Source of the DNA: Chitinophaga pinensis
GTDB taxonomy: Bacteria > Bacteroidota > Bacteroidia > Chitinophagales > Chitinophagaceae
Reading direction: 5' to 3'
Length of the DNA: 6,864 bases
NCBI GenBank assembly: GCA_943331145.2
Contig: CALQKL020000119.1
Location: 1-6,864 of the forward strand
The position numbers and the translations under genes were made by a program. Below the pieces are notes generated by a model. The model had not been told where the DNA came from and did no database searches. It saw only the letters and a program-made list of their open reading frames with translations. Every line of letters starts with the position of its first letter. Position 1 is the stretch's first letter. Below, piece by piece: positions 1-6,776 of this stretch.

Positions 1-41
1 ATCATCAATACCAAGCCCATAATTCGTTTTATTAATTTCAT
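1..41 (-). CDS. N-terminus of a probable exported protein (cut by window edge)
   Basis: An ATG at 41-39 opens a minus-strand reading frame that leaves the window after 13 full codons, reading MKLIKRIMGLVLM. Three basic residues in the first six followed by a hydrophobic run is what a signal peptide or N-terminal membrane anchor looks like. The family cannot be told. It lies 90 bp downstream of the transporter gene on the same strand, so it could be co-transcribed with it, although a hairpin sits between them. An in-frame ATG at codon 8 would remove the basic part, so the first ATG is preferred. So short a frame could be chance; confidence rests mainly on the signal-peptide pattern and on its position after the spacer. 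Confidence 0.45.
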   Translation of the reverse strand, partial: MKLIKRIMGLVLM

Positions 42-66
42 CTTTTATTAAAAATTAAATAGTTAA

Positions 67-127
67 AAGTGAAAAATCGAAATTGTATCTAGTCAGTTTC
101 TTAATTTTTAATTTTGACTTTTCACTT
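67..127 (-). terminator. Long imperfect hairpin downstream of the transporter gene; possible terminator
   Basis: Arms 67-84 and 110-127 are inverted copies matching at 16 of 18 positions, around a 25-base loop. The hairpin begins 4 bases past the transporter stop codon. In the minus-strand transcript one of the two mismatches becomes a G-U wobble. The stem is AT-rich and is followed by a mixed A/U run rather than a clean U tract, so it may instead be a dispersed intergenic repeat or an mRNA-stabilising structure. Confidence 0.35.
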
Positions 128-131
128 ACAG

Positions 132-1688
132 TTAATCATTTACGTTAGTATCAATTTTATTGTTTAAAAACAGCATTCCAATTACTGCAGATAACAATGC
201 TATACCAATTGGATACCAAAGTCCAACCAATGGATCATTTGTAAAAGATACCGAAAGCAATGTAGCAATAAAAGGAACCAATCCACCAAATACACCATTA
301 CCAATATGATAAGGCAAGCTCATCGAGGTATAACGGATTTTAGTTGGGAAAAGCTCAACCAAAAATGCAGCAATCGGTCCGTATGCCATCGTAACAAAAA
401 TAATCATACACCAAACCAAAAAAACAAATTTCCATTTCAAATCTTTGGGTAAAATTTTTCCATTAAATACGGGCTTCGAATCTTTTTTAAGCACTGCTTT
501 TAACCCGGCATTAAAATTGGTCAGGGTGTCTGTTCTGTTTTCAACAACTTGCATTTTATTGGGCAGCATCCAACTCGTTTTTGTAGTTGTTGCAATGCTG
601 TTTGAAGATGATATGGTGTCTGCCTTTACAACAGTAGAACTTACCACATAAAATGGCGCACCAACTTTATGAATATCTGAAGTCATTTGTTCGATATTGG
701 TATCATTCAGAAAAGTTGAAAATATTGGGCGGTAACAAATTGCACCAAGCAGCATCCCCAAAATCATAATCCATTTTCTACCAATTTTATCACTCAATGC
801 GCCAAAAACCAGGAAGAATGGGGTTCCCAAGGCAATACCCCACAACAATATTTCGCGGCTTTGCATGAAGTCGAGCTTTGCGGTGTTTTCTAAAAATGAT
901 TGCGCATAAAACTGACCGGTGTACCAAATTACCCCTTGTCCCATTACTGCACCAAACAAAGCCAATAAAACCATTTTGAAATTTGTACGGTTACCAAAAC
1001 TATCTTTCAAAGGATTTTTAGACGTTTTACCTTCTTTTTTCAACTGACTGAATAAAGGAGATTCCGACATTTTTAAACGGATATAAATAGAAACGCCCAC
1101 CAATACTATAGATACCCAAAATGGATAACGCCAGCCACCCCATTCTGCATTAAAAGCAGCATCGCTCATGTTTGATTTAACCAGCATGATAACGCCTAAT
1201 GAAACAAACAGTCCTAAAGTAGCGGTAGTTTGAATCCAGCTGGTGAAATAGCCTCTACGATTAGCTGGCGCATATTCGGCAACGTAAGTAGCAGCTCCGC
1301 CGTATTCGCCGCCAAGAGCTAGTCCTTGAATTAATCGCAACAACAAAACCAATAATGGTGCGAAAATGCCAATAGAAGCATAACTGGGAATTAATCCAAT
1401 TAAAAAAGTTGATCCGCCCATTAAAACCAGCGTAAGCAAAAATGTAGATTTTCTGCCCATCAAATCACCTAATCTACCAAATACCAATGCGCCAAAAGGC
1501 CTCACCAAAAATCCTGCTGCAAAAATGGCAAGCGTACTTAAAAGAGCAGTGGTTTCATTCCCTTCCGGAAAAAATTGAATGGAAATGGTTTTGGCCAACA
1601 TGCCAAAAATGTAGAAATCGTACCATTCAATTAAAGTGCCTAACGAAGAAGTAAAAATTATTTTTCCAATACCTTTGGTCTCACTCAT
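132..1688 (-). CDS. MFS transporter, metabolite:H+ symporter (MHS) type, probable organic-acid carrier
   Basis: This is an inner-membrane carrier of the major facilitator superfamily that probably imports a small organic solute with protons. With the start at 1688 it has 518 residues. The opening GTLIEWYDFYIFG (17-29) is typical of the MHS group (relatives of ProP, KgtP and ShiA). The loop 2-3 motif A is GRLGDLMGRK (71-80), the GGEYGGA segment is at 126-132, and the second-half repeat DKIGRK is at 300-305. About 12 membrane spans can be made out. Between spans 9 and 10, residues about 327-416 form a polar Ser/Thr-rich stretch predicted to be periplasmic, which makes the protein longer than the usual 430-450 residues. 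The frame stays open upstream to an ATG at 1778, but those 30 residues cover the divergent promoter region and do not resemble the family, so the ATG at 1688 is preferred. The gene diverges from acs, which points to acetate or another monocarboxylate as substrate. That is inference; the substrate cannot be read from the sequence. Confidence 0.9.
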   Translation of the reverse strand: MSETKGIGKIIFTSSLGTLIEWYDFYIFGMLAKTISIQFFPEGNETTALLSTLAIFAAGFLVRPFGALVFGRLGDLMGRKSTFLLTLVLMGGSTFLIGLIPSYASIGIFAPLLVLLLRLIQGLALGGEYGGAATYVAEYAPANRRGYFTSWIQTTATLGLFVSLGVIMLVKSNMSDAAFNAEWGGWRYPFWVSIVLVGVSIYIRLKMSESPLFSQLKKEGKTSKNPLKDSFGNRTNFKMVLLALFGAVMGQGVIWYTGQFYAQSFLENTAKLDFMQSREILLWGIALGTPFFLVFGALSDKIGRKWIMILGMLLGAICYRPIFSTFLNDTNIEQMTSDIHKVGAPFYVVSSTVVKADTISSSNSIATTTKTSWMLPNKMQVVENRTDTLTNFNAGLKAVLKKDSKPVFNGKILPKDLKWKFVFLVWCMIIFVTMAYGPIAAFLVELFPTKIRYTSMSLPYHIGNGVFGGLVPFIATLLSVSFTNDPLVGLWYPIGIALLSAVIGMLFLNNKIDTNVND

Positions 1689-1800
1689 TGTGTCATTTTT
1701 TGTTGGTGAATATAAATAATTATCAAACAATACGAACAGGGGTGTATTTGATTTAGAATATAAAATATAAATTAGCAATTCAAATTATAAAATTCATTTA
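1689..1800. promoter_or_regulatory. Divergent promoter region between the transporter and acs
   Basis: This 112-bp, very AT-rich spacer separates the two divergent start codons and must hold the promoters for both genes if they are expressed from here. On the plus strand TGTATTTG at 1743-1750 matches the Bacteroidota -7 element TAnnTTTG in all but one base, but no TTTG is found at the expected -33 spacing. On the minus strand TATTGTTTG (1732-1724) has the right parts with one extra base between them. Neither gene has a Shine-Dalgarno sequence; the leaders are A/T-rich. No clear operator palindrome is visible. Confidence 0.5.
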
Positions 1801-3714
1801 ATGTCTTATCCATATCAAATAAAATCATTTGAACAATACCTAACTGCGTATCAGAAAAGTATTGAGGAACCAGAAAATTTTTGGGAAGACATTGCGCAAC
1901 ATTTTACTTGGCAAAAAAAATGGGATAAAGTATTGGATTGGGAGTTCAACACGCCAAAGATTGAGTGGTTTAAAGGAGGTAAATTAAACATCACTGAAAA
2001 TTGTTTAGATAGATGGGTGTCCACTCAGCCGGACACTCCTGCAATTATTTGGGAATCGAACAATCCACATGAAGCCAGTAGAACATTAACGTATAAAGAA
2101 TTACATCAGCAAGTTTGTGCATTTGCACAAGTATTAAAAAACAACGGCGCAAAAAAAGGAGATCGAATTTGCATTTACATGCCGATGGTTCCAGAGTTGA
2201 CCATTGCGGTATTGGCTTGTGCGCGAATTGGAGCAGTTCATTCTGTGATATTTGCTGGCTTTTCGGCACAAAGTATTTCAGATAGGGTTCAGGATGCGCA
2301 ATGTAATATTGTGATAACGGCTGATGGCGCATATCGCGGCAATAAAACGATTCCTTTAAAATCTGTAATGGATGAAGCATTAATCAATTGCCCTTCTGTA
2401 GAAAAAGTAATCGTTTTAACGCGTACACAAATGGCCGTTAGTATGCTTAATGGCAGAGATTGCTGGTGGGAGGATGAGATGAAACTGGTGGAAGAGAAAA
2501 ATGATTATTCAGTTAAGGCAGAAGTAATGGATGCAGAAGACATGTTATTCATCCTCTACACTTCTGGAAGTACCGGAAAACCAAAAGGGGTTGTGCATAC
2601 TTGTGCAGGATATATGGTTTGGACAAACTATACTTTTGTAAATGTATTTCAATATGAGCCTGGACAAATTCATTTTTGCACAGCAGATATTGGTTGGGTA
2701 ACTGGACATAGTTATATTATTTATGGTCCATTAAGCGCAGGTGCTACATCATTGATGTTTGAAGGCATTCCAACTTATCCAGACGCAGGTCGATTTTGGG
2801 AAGTGGTGGAAAAACATCAAGTCAACATTTTGTACACCGCACCAACTGCCATAAGAAGCTTAATGGGTTTTGGAAAAACGCCAATCGAAGGGAAAAATTT
2901 AAGTTCATTAAAAATATTAGGAACGGTTGGAGAGCCCATCAATGAAGAAGCATGGCATTGGTATGATGAAAATATTGGAAAGAAAAATTGTCCAATTGTA
3001 GATACTTGGTGGCAAACAGAAACAGGTGGCATATTGATTTCCAATCTGGCTGGCGTTACACCATCAAAACCAACTTTTGCAACGCTGCCTATTCCTGGCG
3101 TACAACCATTACTGGTAGATGAAAGCGGAAATGAACTTTTGGGAAATTGTGTTTCTGGAAATTTATGCATCAAATTCCCATGGCCTGGCATGTTGCGCAC
3201 CACTTATGGAGATCATGAGCGTTGCAGACAAACGTATTTTTCTACCTATCAAAATTTATATTTTACTGGAGATGGATGTTTGAGAGATGAAGACGGAAAT
3301 TATCGCATCACGGGTAGGGTAGATGATGTATTAAATGTAAGTGGTCATCGCTTGGGAACTGCGGAATTGGAAAATGCCATCAACATGCATTCGGGTGTGA
3401 TAGAAAGCGCGATTGTAGGTTATCCGCATGATATAAAGGGGCAGGGAATTTATGCCTATGTTGTGTTTGGAGAAATACATACAGATGAACAAAACACCAA
3501 ACAAGACATTTTAAAAACCGTTTCAAAAATTATTGGTGCCATTGCAAAACCAGATAAAATTCAATTTGTAAGTGGATTGCCCAAAACAAGAAGTGGTAAA
3601 ATTATGCGCAGAATTTTGAGGAAAGTAGCTGAAGGGGAAACCGAAAATTTAGGGGATACTTCAACGCTTTTAGACCCTTCAATTGTTGCTGAAATTATCA
3701 AAGGCAAACTTTAA
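1801..3714 (+). CDS. acs: Acetyl-CoA synthetase (AMP-forming)
   Basis: This cytoplasmic enzyme activates acetate with ATP to acetyl-AMP and then to acetyl-CoA, letting the cell use acetate at low concentration. The 637 residues compare with about 650 in enterobacterial Acs. The ATP-binding loop YTSGSTGKPKGVVHT lies at 253-267. DTWWQTETGG is at 401-410; its second Trp (404) corresponds to the residue that closes the acyl pocket and favours acetate over longer acids. Asp491 in FTGDG binds ribose in the family. The hinge region ITGRVDDVLNVSGHRLGTAE is at 503-522. The C-terminal PKTRSGKIMRR holds Lys600, the lysine that protein acetyltransferases acetylate to switch Acs off, so that control could operate, although no acetyltransferase or deacetylase gene is nearby. 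The ATG at 1801 matches the family N-terminus and has no Shine-Dalgarno site. The gene diverges from an MHS transporter and is followed 31 bp later by queA, so the two plus-strand genes may share a transcript. All key residues are present. Confidence 0.97.
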   Translation: MSYPYQIKSFEQYLTAYQKSIEEPENFWEDIAQHFTWQKKWDKVLDWEFNTPKIEWFKGGKLNITENCLDRWVSTQPDTPAIIWESNNPHEASRTLTYKELHQQVCAFAQVLKNNGAKKGDRICIYMPMVPELTIAVLACARIGAVHSVIFAGFSAQSISDRVQDAQCNIVITADGAYRGNKTIPLKSVMDEALINCPSVEKVIVLTRTQMAVSMLNGRDCWWEDEMKLVEEKNDYSVKAEVMDAEDMLFILYTSGSTGKPKGVVHTCAGYMVWTNYTFVNVFQYEPGQIHFCTADIGWVTGHSYIIYGPLSAGATSLMFEGIPTYPDAGRFWEVVEKHQVNILYTAPTAIRSLMGFGKTPIEGKNLSSLKILGTVGEPINEEAWHWYDENIGKKNCPIVDTWWQTETGGILISNLAGVTPSKPTFATLPIPGVQPLLVDESGNELLGNCVSGNLCIKFPWPGMLRTTYGDHERCRQTYFSTYQNLYFTGDGCLRDEDGNYRITGRVDDVLNVSGHRLGTAELENAINMHSGVIESAIVGYPHDIKGQGIYAYVVFGEIHTDEQNTKQDILKTVSKIIGAIAKPDKIQFVSGLPKTRSGKIMRRILRKVAEGETENLGDTSTLLDPSIVAEIIKGKL

Positions 3715-3745
3715 TTTTTTACTTTTGATTTTTTAATTTTTATAA
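3715..3745 (+). promoter_or_regulatory. acs-queA spacer with a possible -7 element
   Basis: The 31-bp spacer is almost wholly A and T. TACTTTTG at 3720-3727 fits the Bacteroidota -7 consensus TAnnTTTG exactly, but no TTTG lies 19-20 bases upstream, inside the end of acs. In such T-rich sequence a chance match is likely. No terminator hairpin is seen, so read-through from acs into queA is plausible. Confidence 0.2.
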
Positions 3746-4975
3746 ATGAACTCGTCTCCGAAAAATATCTCTATAAATGATTTTGATTACGACTTGCCAA
3801 ATGAGCGTATTGCTTTGTTTCCGCTAGAAAATCGAGATCAATCAAAACTTTTAATTTTCAAAGATGATCAGATAACAGAAGATCGTTTTGAAAATATTCT
3901 AACGCATATTCCAAAAGAAAGTTTGTTGGTATTTAACAACAGCAAAGTTATAAATGCGCGTATAGTTTTTGAAAAAAGTACAGGAAGTAAAATTGAAATC
4001 TTTTGTTTGGAACCTGCCGGAGATACGCATGAATACGCTAGCGTGATGGCAGAAAAAGGAAGTTCAATTTGGAAATGTTTTATAGGTGGTGTATCAAAAT
4101 GGAAAACCGAATATTTAGAAAAGGTTGTTATTATTAATGATCAAGAAATTGTGTTTAGGGCAAAAATAATGTCCAATTTATCAGAAGGATTTGTAGTAAA
4201 ATTTGATTGGAACGATCAATCTATTTCATTCGCAGAAGTATTAGACAAAACTGGAGATGTACCGCTTCCGCCATACATAAAAAGAAGTACAGAATTAACT
4301 GATACAAGCAGATATCAAACGGTGTATGCGCAACACGATGGCTCCGTAGCAGCACCAACTGCTGGCCTACATTTTACCGAGCAAATATTGGCACAATTAA
4401 ATCAATATCAAATACATCAAGCATTTGTAACCTTACATGTTGGCGCTGGAACTTTCAAACCCGTGAAATCGGAAACCATGCAAGAACATGAGATGCATTC
4501 CGAATGGATTGATGTAGATATAAATACCATTCAAAAAATTGTTGATCAAAAAAAATTAATCATTGCTGTTGGCACTACGTCCTTGCGAACATTAGAATCA
4601 TTATATTGGCTAGGCGTAAAATCATTATTGAATCCGGACATTGAAATGTTAGATATACAACAATGGGATGCGTATGAATTGCAAGCAAAAGAAATTTCAA
4701 AAGAAGAAGCATTAACGGCATTATTGGTATGGATGAGTAAAAAGGGGGTATCAAGAATTTTCACTACAACGCAATTGCTCATTACACCAAGTTACACATT
4801 TAAAATTGTCAAGGCGATAGTAACTAATTTTCATCAGCCGAAATCTACATTATTGTTGTTAGTGTCTGCGGCAATTGGGCCAAAATGGAAAGCTTGTTAT
4901 GAATTTGCATTGAAAAATGATTACCGATTTTTGAGCTATGGGGATGCCAATTTGCTTTTTATGGCTGAATCTTAA
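3746..4975 (+). CDS. queA: S-adenosylmethionine:tRNA ribosyltransferase-isomerase
   Basis: QueA transfers and isomerises the ribosyl part of S-adenosylmethionine onto 7-aminomethyl-7-deazaguanine in the wobble position of tRNAs with GUN anticodons, giving epoxyqueuosine, the next-to-last step of queuosine synthesis. Family landmarks run in order: FDYDLPNERIALFPLENRDQ (13-32), FNNSKVINARI (63-73), DVPLPPYIKR (171-180), RYQTVYAQHDGSVAAPTAGL (189-208), LHVGAGTFKPV (230-240), GTTSLRTLES (276-285), TNFHQPKSTLLLLVSA (360-375) and YGDANLLF (398-405). At 409 residues it is longer than the 340-360 residues of Escherichia coli or Thermotoga QueA. Much of the excess lies at about residues 292-338, between the GTTSLR motif and the last conserved block. 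Neither tgt nor other queuosine genes are in the window. The start at 3746 is the first ATG and precedes the conserved core closely. The last 17 bases overlap the converging L,D-transpeptidase gene. Confidence 0.95.
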   Translation: MNSSPKNISINDFDYDLPNERIALFPLENRDQSKLLIFKDDQITEDRFENILTHIPKESLLVFNNSKVINARIVFEKSTGSKIEIFCLEPAGDTHEYASVMAEKGSSIWKCFIGGVSKWKTEYLEKVVIINDQEIVFRAKIMSNLSEGFVVKFDWNDQSISFAEVLDKTGDVPLPPYIKRSTELTDTSRYQTVYAQHDGSVAAPTAGLHFTEQILAQLNQYQIHQAFVTLHVGAGTFKPVKSETMQEHEMHSEWIDVDINTIQKIVDQKKLIIAVGTTSLRTLESLYWLGVKSLLNPDIEMLDIQQWDAYELQAKEISKEEALTALLVWMSKKGVSRIFTTTQLLITPSYTFKIVKAIVTNFHQPKSTLLLLVSAAIGPKWKACYEFALKNDYRFLSYGDANLLFMAES

Positions 4976-5510
4976 CCTTTGTTCCTTCTGGTATATAAGC
5001 AAACAAATCCAGCATTTCTGTATATTTTAGTGATATGCAACCGTCGGTCCAACTGTACTCATTATCAACAGTCCATTCTTCCTCTGGTCTTGTACCATGT
5101 ATAGCAATTCCATTTCCAATTCGTGCATTTTTAGAAATCAACCCTGCTGCTTTTCTTTTATTAAATAACTCAATATTTTCTTTATTAGGATAATCAAGTA
5201 ACAGTTCTTGTCCCCATTTTTTATTTACTTTTTTTAATAGTATTTTATAATTTCCATTGGGCGTTCTTTTATCACCTTCTTTCATTTTATCACTCAAATC
5301 TTTACTGCCAAAAACTACGGGATATGTAGCATACCATCCTAACGAATCATACACTTTCAATTCGTAATCGCTTTTATCTACAATGATCGTATAGGTTGAA
5401 CTGTCTGAATTTTGATGTTGTACTTTATGAGAATATATAGAAGGCGAGAAGGAAATGAATCCTAAAAAAATAACAATTAAAGTAAGAAGAGAAATTAATT
5501 TCGGGGTCAT
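4959..5510 (-). CDS. Exported L,D-transpeptidase-like protein (YkuD domain)
   Basis: YkuD-domain enzymes work outside the inner membrane, making 3-3 peptidoglycan cross-links or attaching proteins to peptidoglycan through a catalytic cysteine. Of the 183 residues, the first 27 or so form a signal peptide or N-terminal anchor (Lys4, then a hydrophobic run to about 21). The YkuD domain covers about 40-182: a YTIIVDKSDYELKVYD strand pair (40-55), KRTPNGNYKI (81-90, the usual TPxGxY element), NGIAIHGT with His138 (133-140), and WTDGCISL with Cys158 (154-161). His138 and Cys158 are the expected catalytic pair, 20 residues apart. The usual SHGCIR signature reads TDGCIS here, replacing the second His and the Arg; this occurs in some divergent subgroups, so activity is likely but the acceptor may differ. 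No peptidoglycan-binding domain is attached. The gene lies 110 bp downstream of the methyltransferase on the same strand and overlaps the end of queA by 17 bp. The ATG at 5510 is chosen because it is the only one giving the export signal. Confidence 0.85.
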   Translation of the reverse strand: MTPKLISLLTLIVIFLGFISFSPSIYSHKVQHQNSDSSTYTIIVDKSDYELKVYDSLGWYATYPVVFGSKDLSDKMKEGDKRTPNGNYKILLKKVNKKWGQELLLDYPNKENIELFNKRKAAGLISKNARIGNGIAIHGTRPEEEWTVDNEYSWTDGCISLKYTEMLDLFAYIPEGTKVKIQP

Positions 5511-5591
5511 ATCTGATACTAACGGTTAGGTTTTAACTATTAAAATTATTTATAAAAACTAATATTATAGTTCTTGTAAAACGCGCACAAG

Positions 5592-5599
5592 CAAATATA
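5592..5599 (-). promoter_or_regulatory. Possible -7 promoter element for the L,D-transpeptidase gene
   Basis: The minus strand reads TATATTTG, an exact match to the Bacteroidota TAnnTTTG element, about 80 bases before the ATG at 5510. The nearest upstream TTTG (5617-5614) is 14 bases away rather than the usual 19-20, so the -33 part is missing or misplaced. The spacer is AT-rich enough for chance matches. Confidence 0.3.
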
Positions 5600-5620
5600 A
5601 AATATTATAAAGCCAAATTA

Positions 5621-6652
5621 TCAGCTGATCATTTTTTTTCCTGTTAAAAAAATAAATGGGTCTAATTTCAAACCAAAAATCGATTTTATTTTATTTAAAA
5701 AGAATAAAGCAATTCCTTTTATACCTGGTTGATATTGGTTGTAAAAACCTGATGAAATTTGCAATTCAAATTGATGATGACGAAATATTGATTTGTAGGT
5801 TAAAATCGCCACCAGACGCTCTGTCCAGCTCCCTGTTTCGGGATGACAGGTATTTGTAGGGTGGTTAATTAACAAAGGCAATTCTTTTGTTGATTGAAAC
5901 TTCTTTACATCATTGATAATATCTGATTTATTTTTTCCACGCGTGAATTTTGCTAATTTTAAAATTATATTTTCATCCAATTCAGGTGCGACATCTTTGA
6001 TAATCTTTTCCCTTATTTTAAGATATGATTCATGCGCATCATGTCCAAACAATAAAGCATCATCTTCTTTTCCACCAAAATACTCATCACGATTTTGTAA
6101 TTTCATTAAACTACGAACTTTAAAATAATTTTCGGGATTGCTACCTGTTGTGAATACAGAAATTATATTTGGATTGATGCTTGACATGGTAGCAACAAAT
6201 CCATCCAAATCATAAATATGTTCAATCAAATCCGTAGCTACTAATGCATCAATTTTTTCAGACAATTCTTCTTTTTTTACTGCATCTAAATCTCCCAAAA
6301 TAAAATGATGGATATCTATACCCATTTGTTTCGCCAATACTGTTGAGGCAGTTAAAAAACTTTCGTCAATATCATTAACAATCACTTTTTCAAAACCACA
6401 GTATTTTGCAAATAATCCGAGTAAACCGTTTCCAGCGCCATAATCCAATAAGCACATTTCAATAAAAGGCATTGCAGCTTCTTTTTTTACCTTCTCTAAA
6501 ACTGCTGCATAAATTTGGAGATAGTATTTGCTATTTTGTAAAATATGCTTCAAGTAACGTTTGCAGTAAGGTGCAATTGCTAATGATTTTACATCAATAG
6601 CATGTAATTTTTCTTCGAAAAAAGGAATGTAATGTTTAAAAGAAGTGTGCAC
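5621..6652 (-). CDS. Class I SAM-dependent methyltransferase, substrate unknown
   Basis: The 343-residue protein has a Rossmann-type methyltransferase core. Motif I is LLDYGAGNGLLGLFA (68-82), which binds S-adenosylmethionine. The acidic post-I strand VIVNDID (90-96) should hold the ribose hydroxyls through its Asp residues, and the motif IV-like region is DALVATDLIEHIYDLDGF (135-152). A helical N-terminal stretch (1-60) precedes the core. A 170-residue C-terminal part with NHPTNTCHPETGSWTERL (263-280) and a closing aromatic/hydrophobic segment follows; these are not in minimal methyltransferases and may bind the substrate. No transmembrane span is obvious, though 312-336 is hydrophobic. The start is a GTG at 6652: a TAG at 6673-6671 closes the frame upstream, no ATG lies between, and the first in-frame ATG (codon 61) would remove a well-formed helical region. 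The C-terminus ends with TGA. Substrate and pathway cannot be inferred from the neighbours; a polysaccharide or small-molecule target is only a guess. Confidence 0.85.
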   Translation of the reverse strand: MHTSFKHYIPFFEEKLHAIDVKSLAIAPYCKRYLKHILQNSKYYLQIYAAVLEKVKKEAAMPFIEMCLLDYGAGNGLLGLFAKYCGFEKVIVNDIDESFLTASTVLAKQMGIDIHHFILGDLDAVKKEELSEKIDALVATDLIEHIYDLDGFVATMSSINPNIISVFTTGSNPENYFKVRSLMKLQNRDEYFGGKEDDALLFGHDAHESYLKIREKIIKDVAPELDENIILKLAKFTRGKNKSDIINDVKKFQSTKELPLLINHPTNTCHPETGSWTERLVAILTYKSIFRHHQFELQISSGFYNQYQPGIKGIALFFLNKIKSIFGLKLDPFIFLTGKKMIS

Positions 6653-6660
6653 GATAGGTT

Positions 6661-6759
6661 TTATATTCTGCTAAGGTATAGAAAAGGTTTAAGAGGTTTA
6701 TGAGGTTTGAGATGTTTTAGCTGTTCAAAAGGTTGGATGTATTTTCCAATTATTGGCAT
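6661..6759 (-). CDS. Doubtful 32-codon ORF with Lys-Pro repeats upstream of the methyltransferase
   Basis: ATG at 6759-6757 opens a 32-codon frame ending in TAA at 6663-6661, 8 bases before the GTG start of the methyltransferase. It is in a different frame from that gene. Its middle reads KHLKPHKPLKPF because a 9-bp tandem repeat falls in frame. It resembles no family I know. It could be a translated leader that helps initiation at the GTG by coupling, but an open frame created by the repeat is the simpler explanation. Confidence 0.15.
   Translation of the reverse strand: MPIIGKYIQPFEQLKHLKPHKPLKPFLYLSRI
6685..6720. repeat. Four-unit 9-bp tandem repeat
   Basis: Four adjacent 9-base units read AGGTTTAAG, AGGTTTATG, AGGTTTGAG and ATGTTTTAG on the plus strand. 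The first three differ only at bases 7-8, and the fourth is more diverged. The array lies in the 5' region of the methyltransferase gene, so changes in copy number could alter leader length. The period is a whole number of codons. Confidence 0.8.
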
Positions 6760-6776
6760 TTTCGGTATATAATAAA

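Noticed and set aside
445..651. Plus-strand open frame of 68 codons
   Set aside because: It lies antisense inside the transporter insertion and has no recognisable features.
1689..1778. 30-residue N-terminal extension of the transporter from an ATG at 1778
   Set aside because: It precedes the family-typical N-terminus, fills nearly the whole divergent promoter region and has no resemblance to MHS proteins; ATG at 1688 gives the normal start.
2045..3203. Two minus-strand open frames (2045-2380 and 2817-3203)
   Set aside because: Both are antisense to well-conserved parts of acs and show no family motif.
4546..4782. Minus-strand open frame of 78 codons
   Set aside because: It is antisense to the C-terminal part of queA, with no motif or initiation signal.
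5564..5590. TTGTGC-N15-TATAAT sigma-70-like pair on the minus strand before the L,D-transpeptidase gene
   Set aside because: The spacing is short and this consensus is not the one used by the main sigma factor of Bacteroidota; TATAAT is expected by chance in this AT-rich spacer.
5620..5629. Perfect 10-bp palindrome ATCAGCTGAT over the methyltransferase stop codon
   Set aside because: It is short, without a loop or a T tract, and mostly inside coding sequence; not enough for a terminator or operator call.
5656..6128. Two plus-strand open frames (5656-5859 and 5913-6128)
   Set aside because: Both are antisense to the methyltransferase; low-complexity translations without domains.
6746..6756. 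CCAAT-T-ATTGG inverted repeat
   Set aside because: The 5-bp arms around one base are too short to mean anything in AT-rich DNA.
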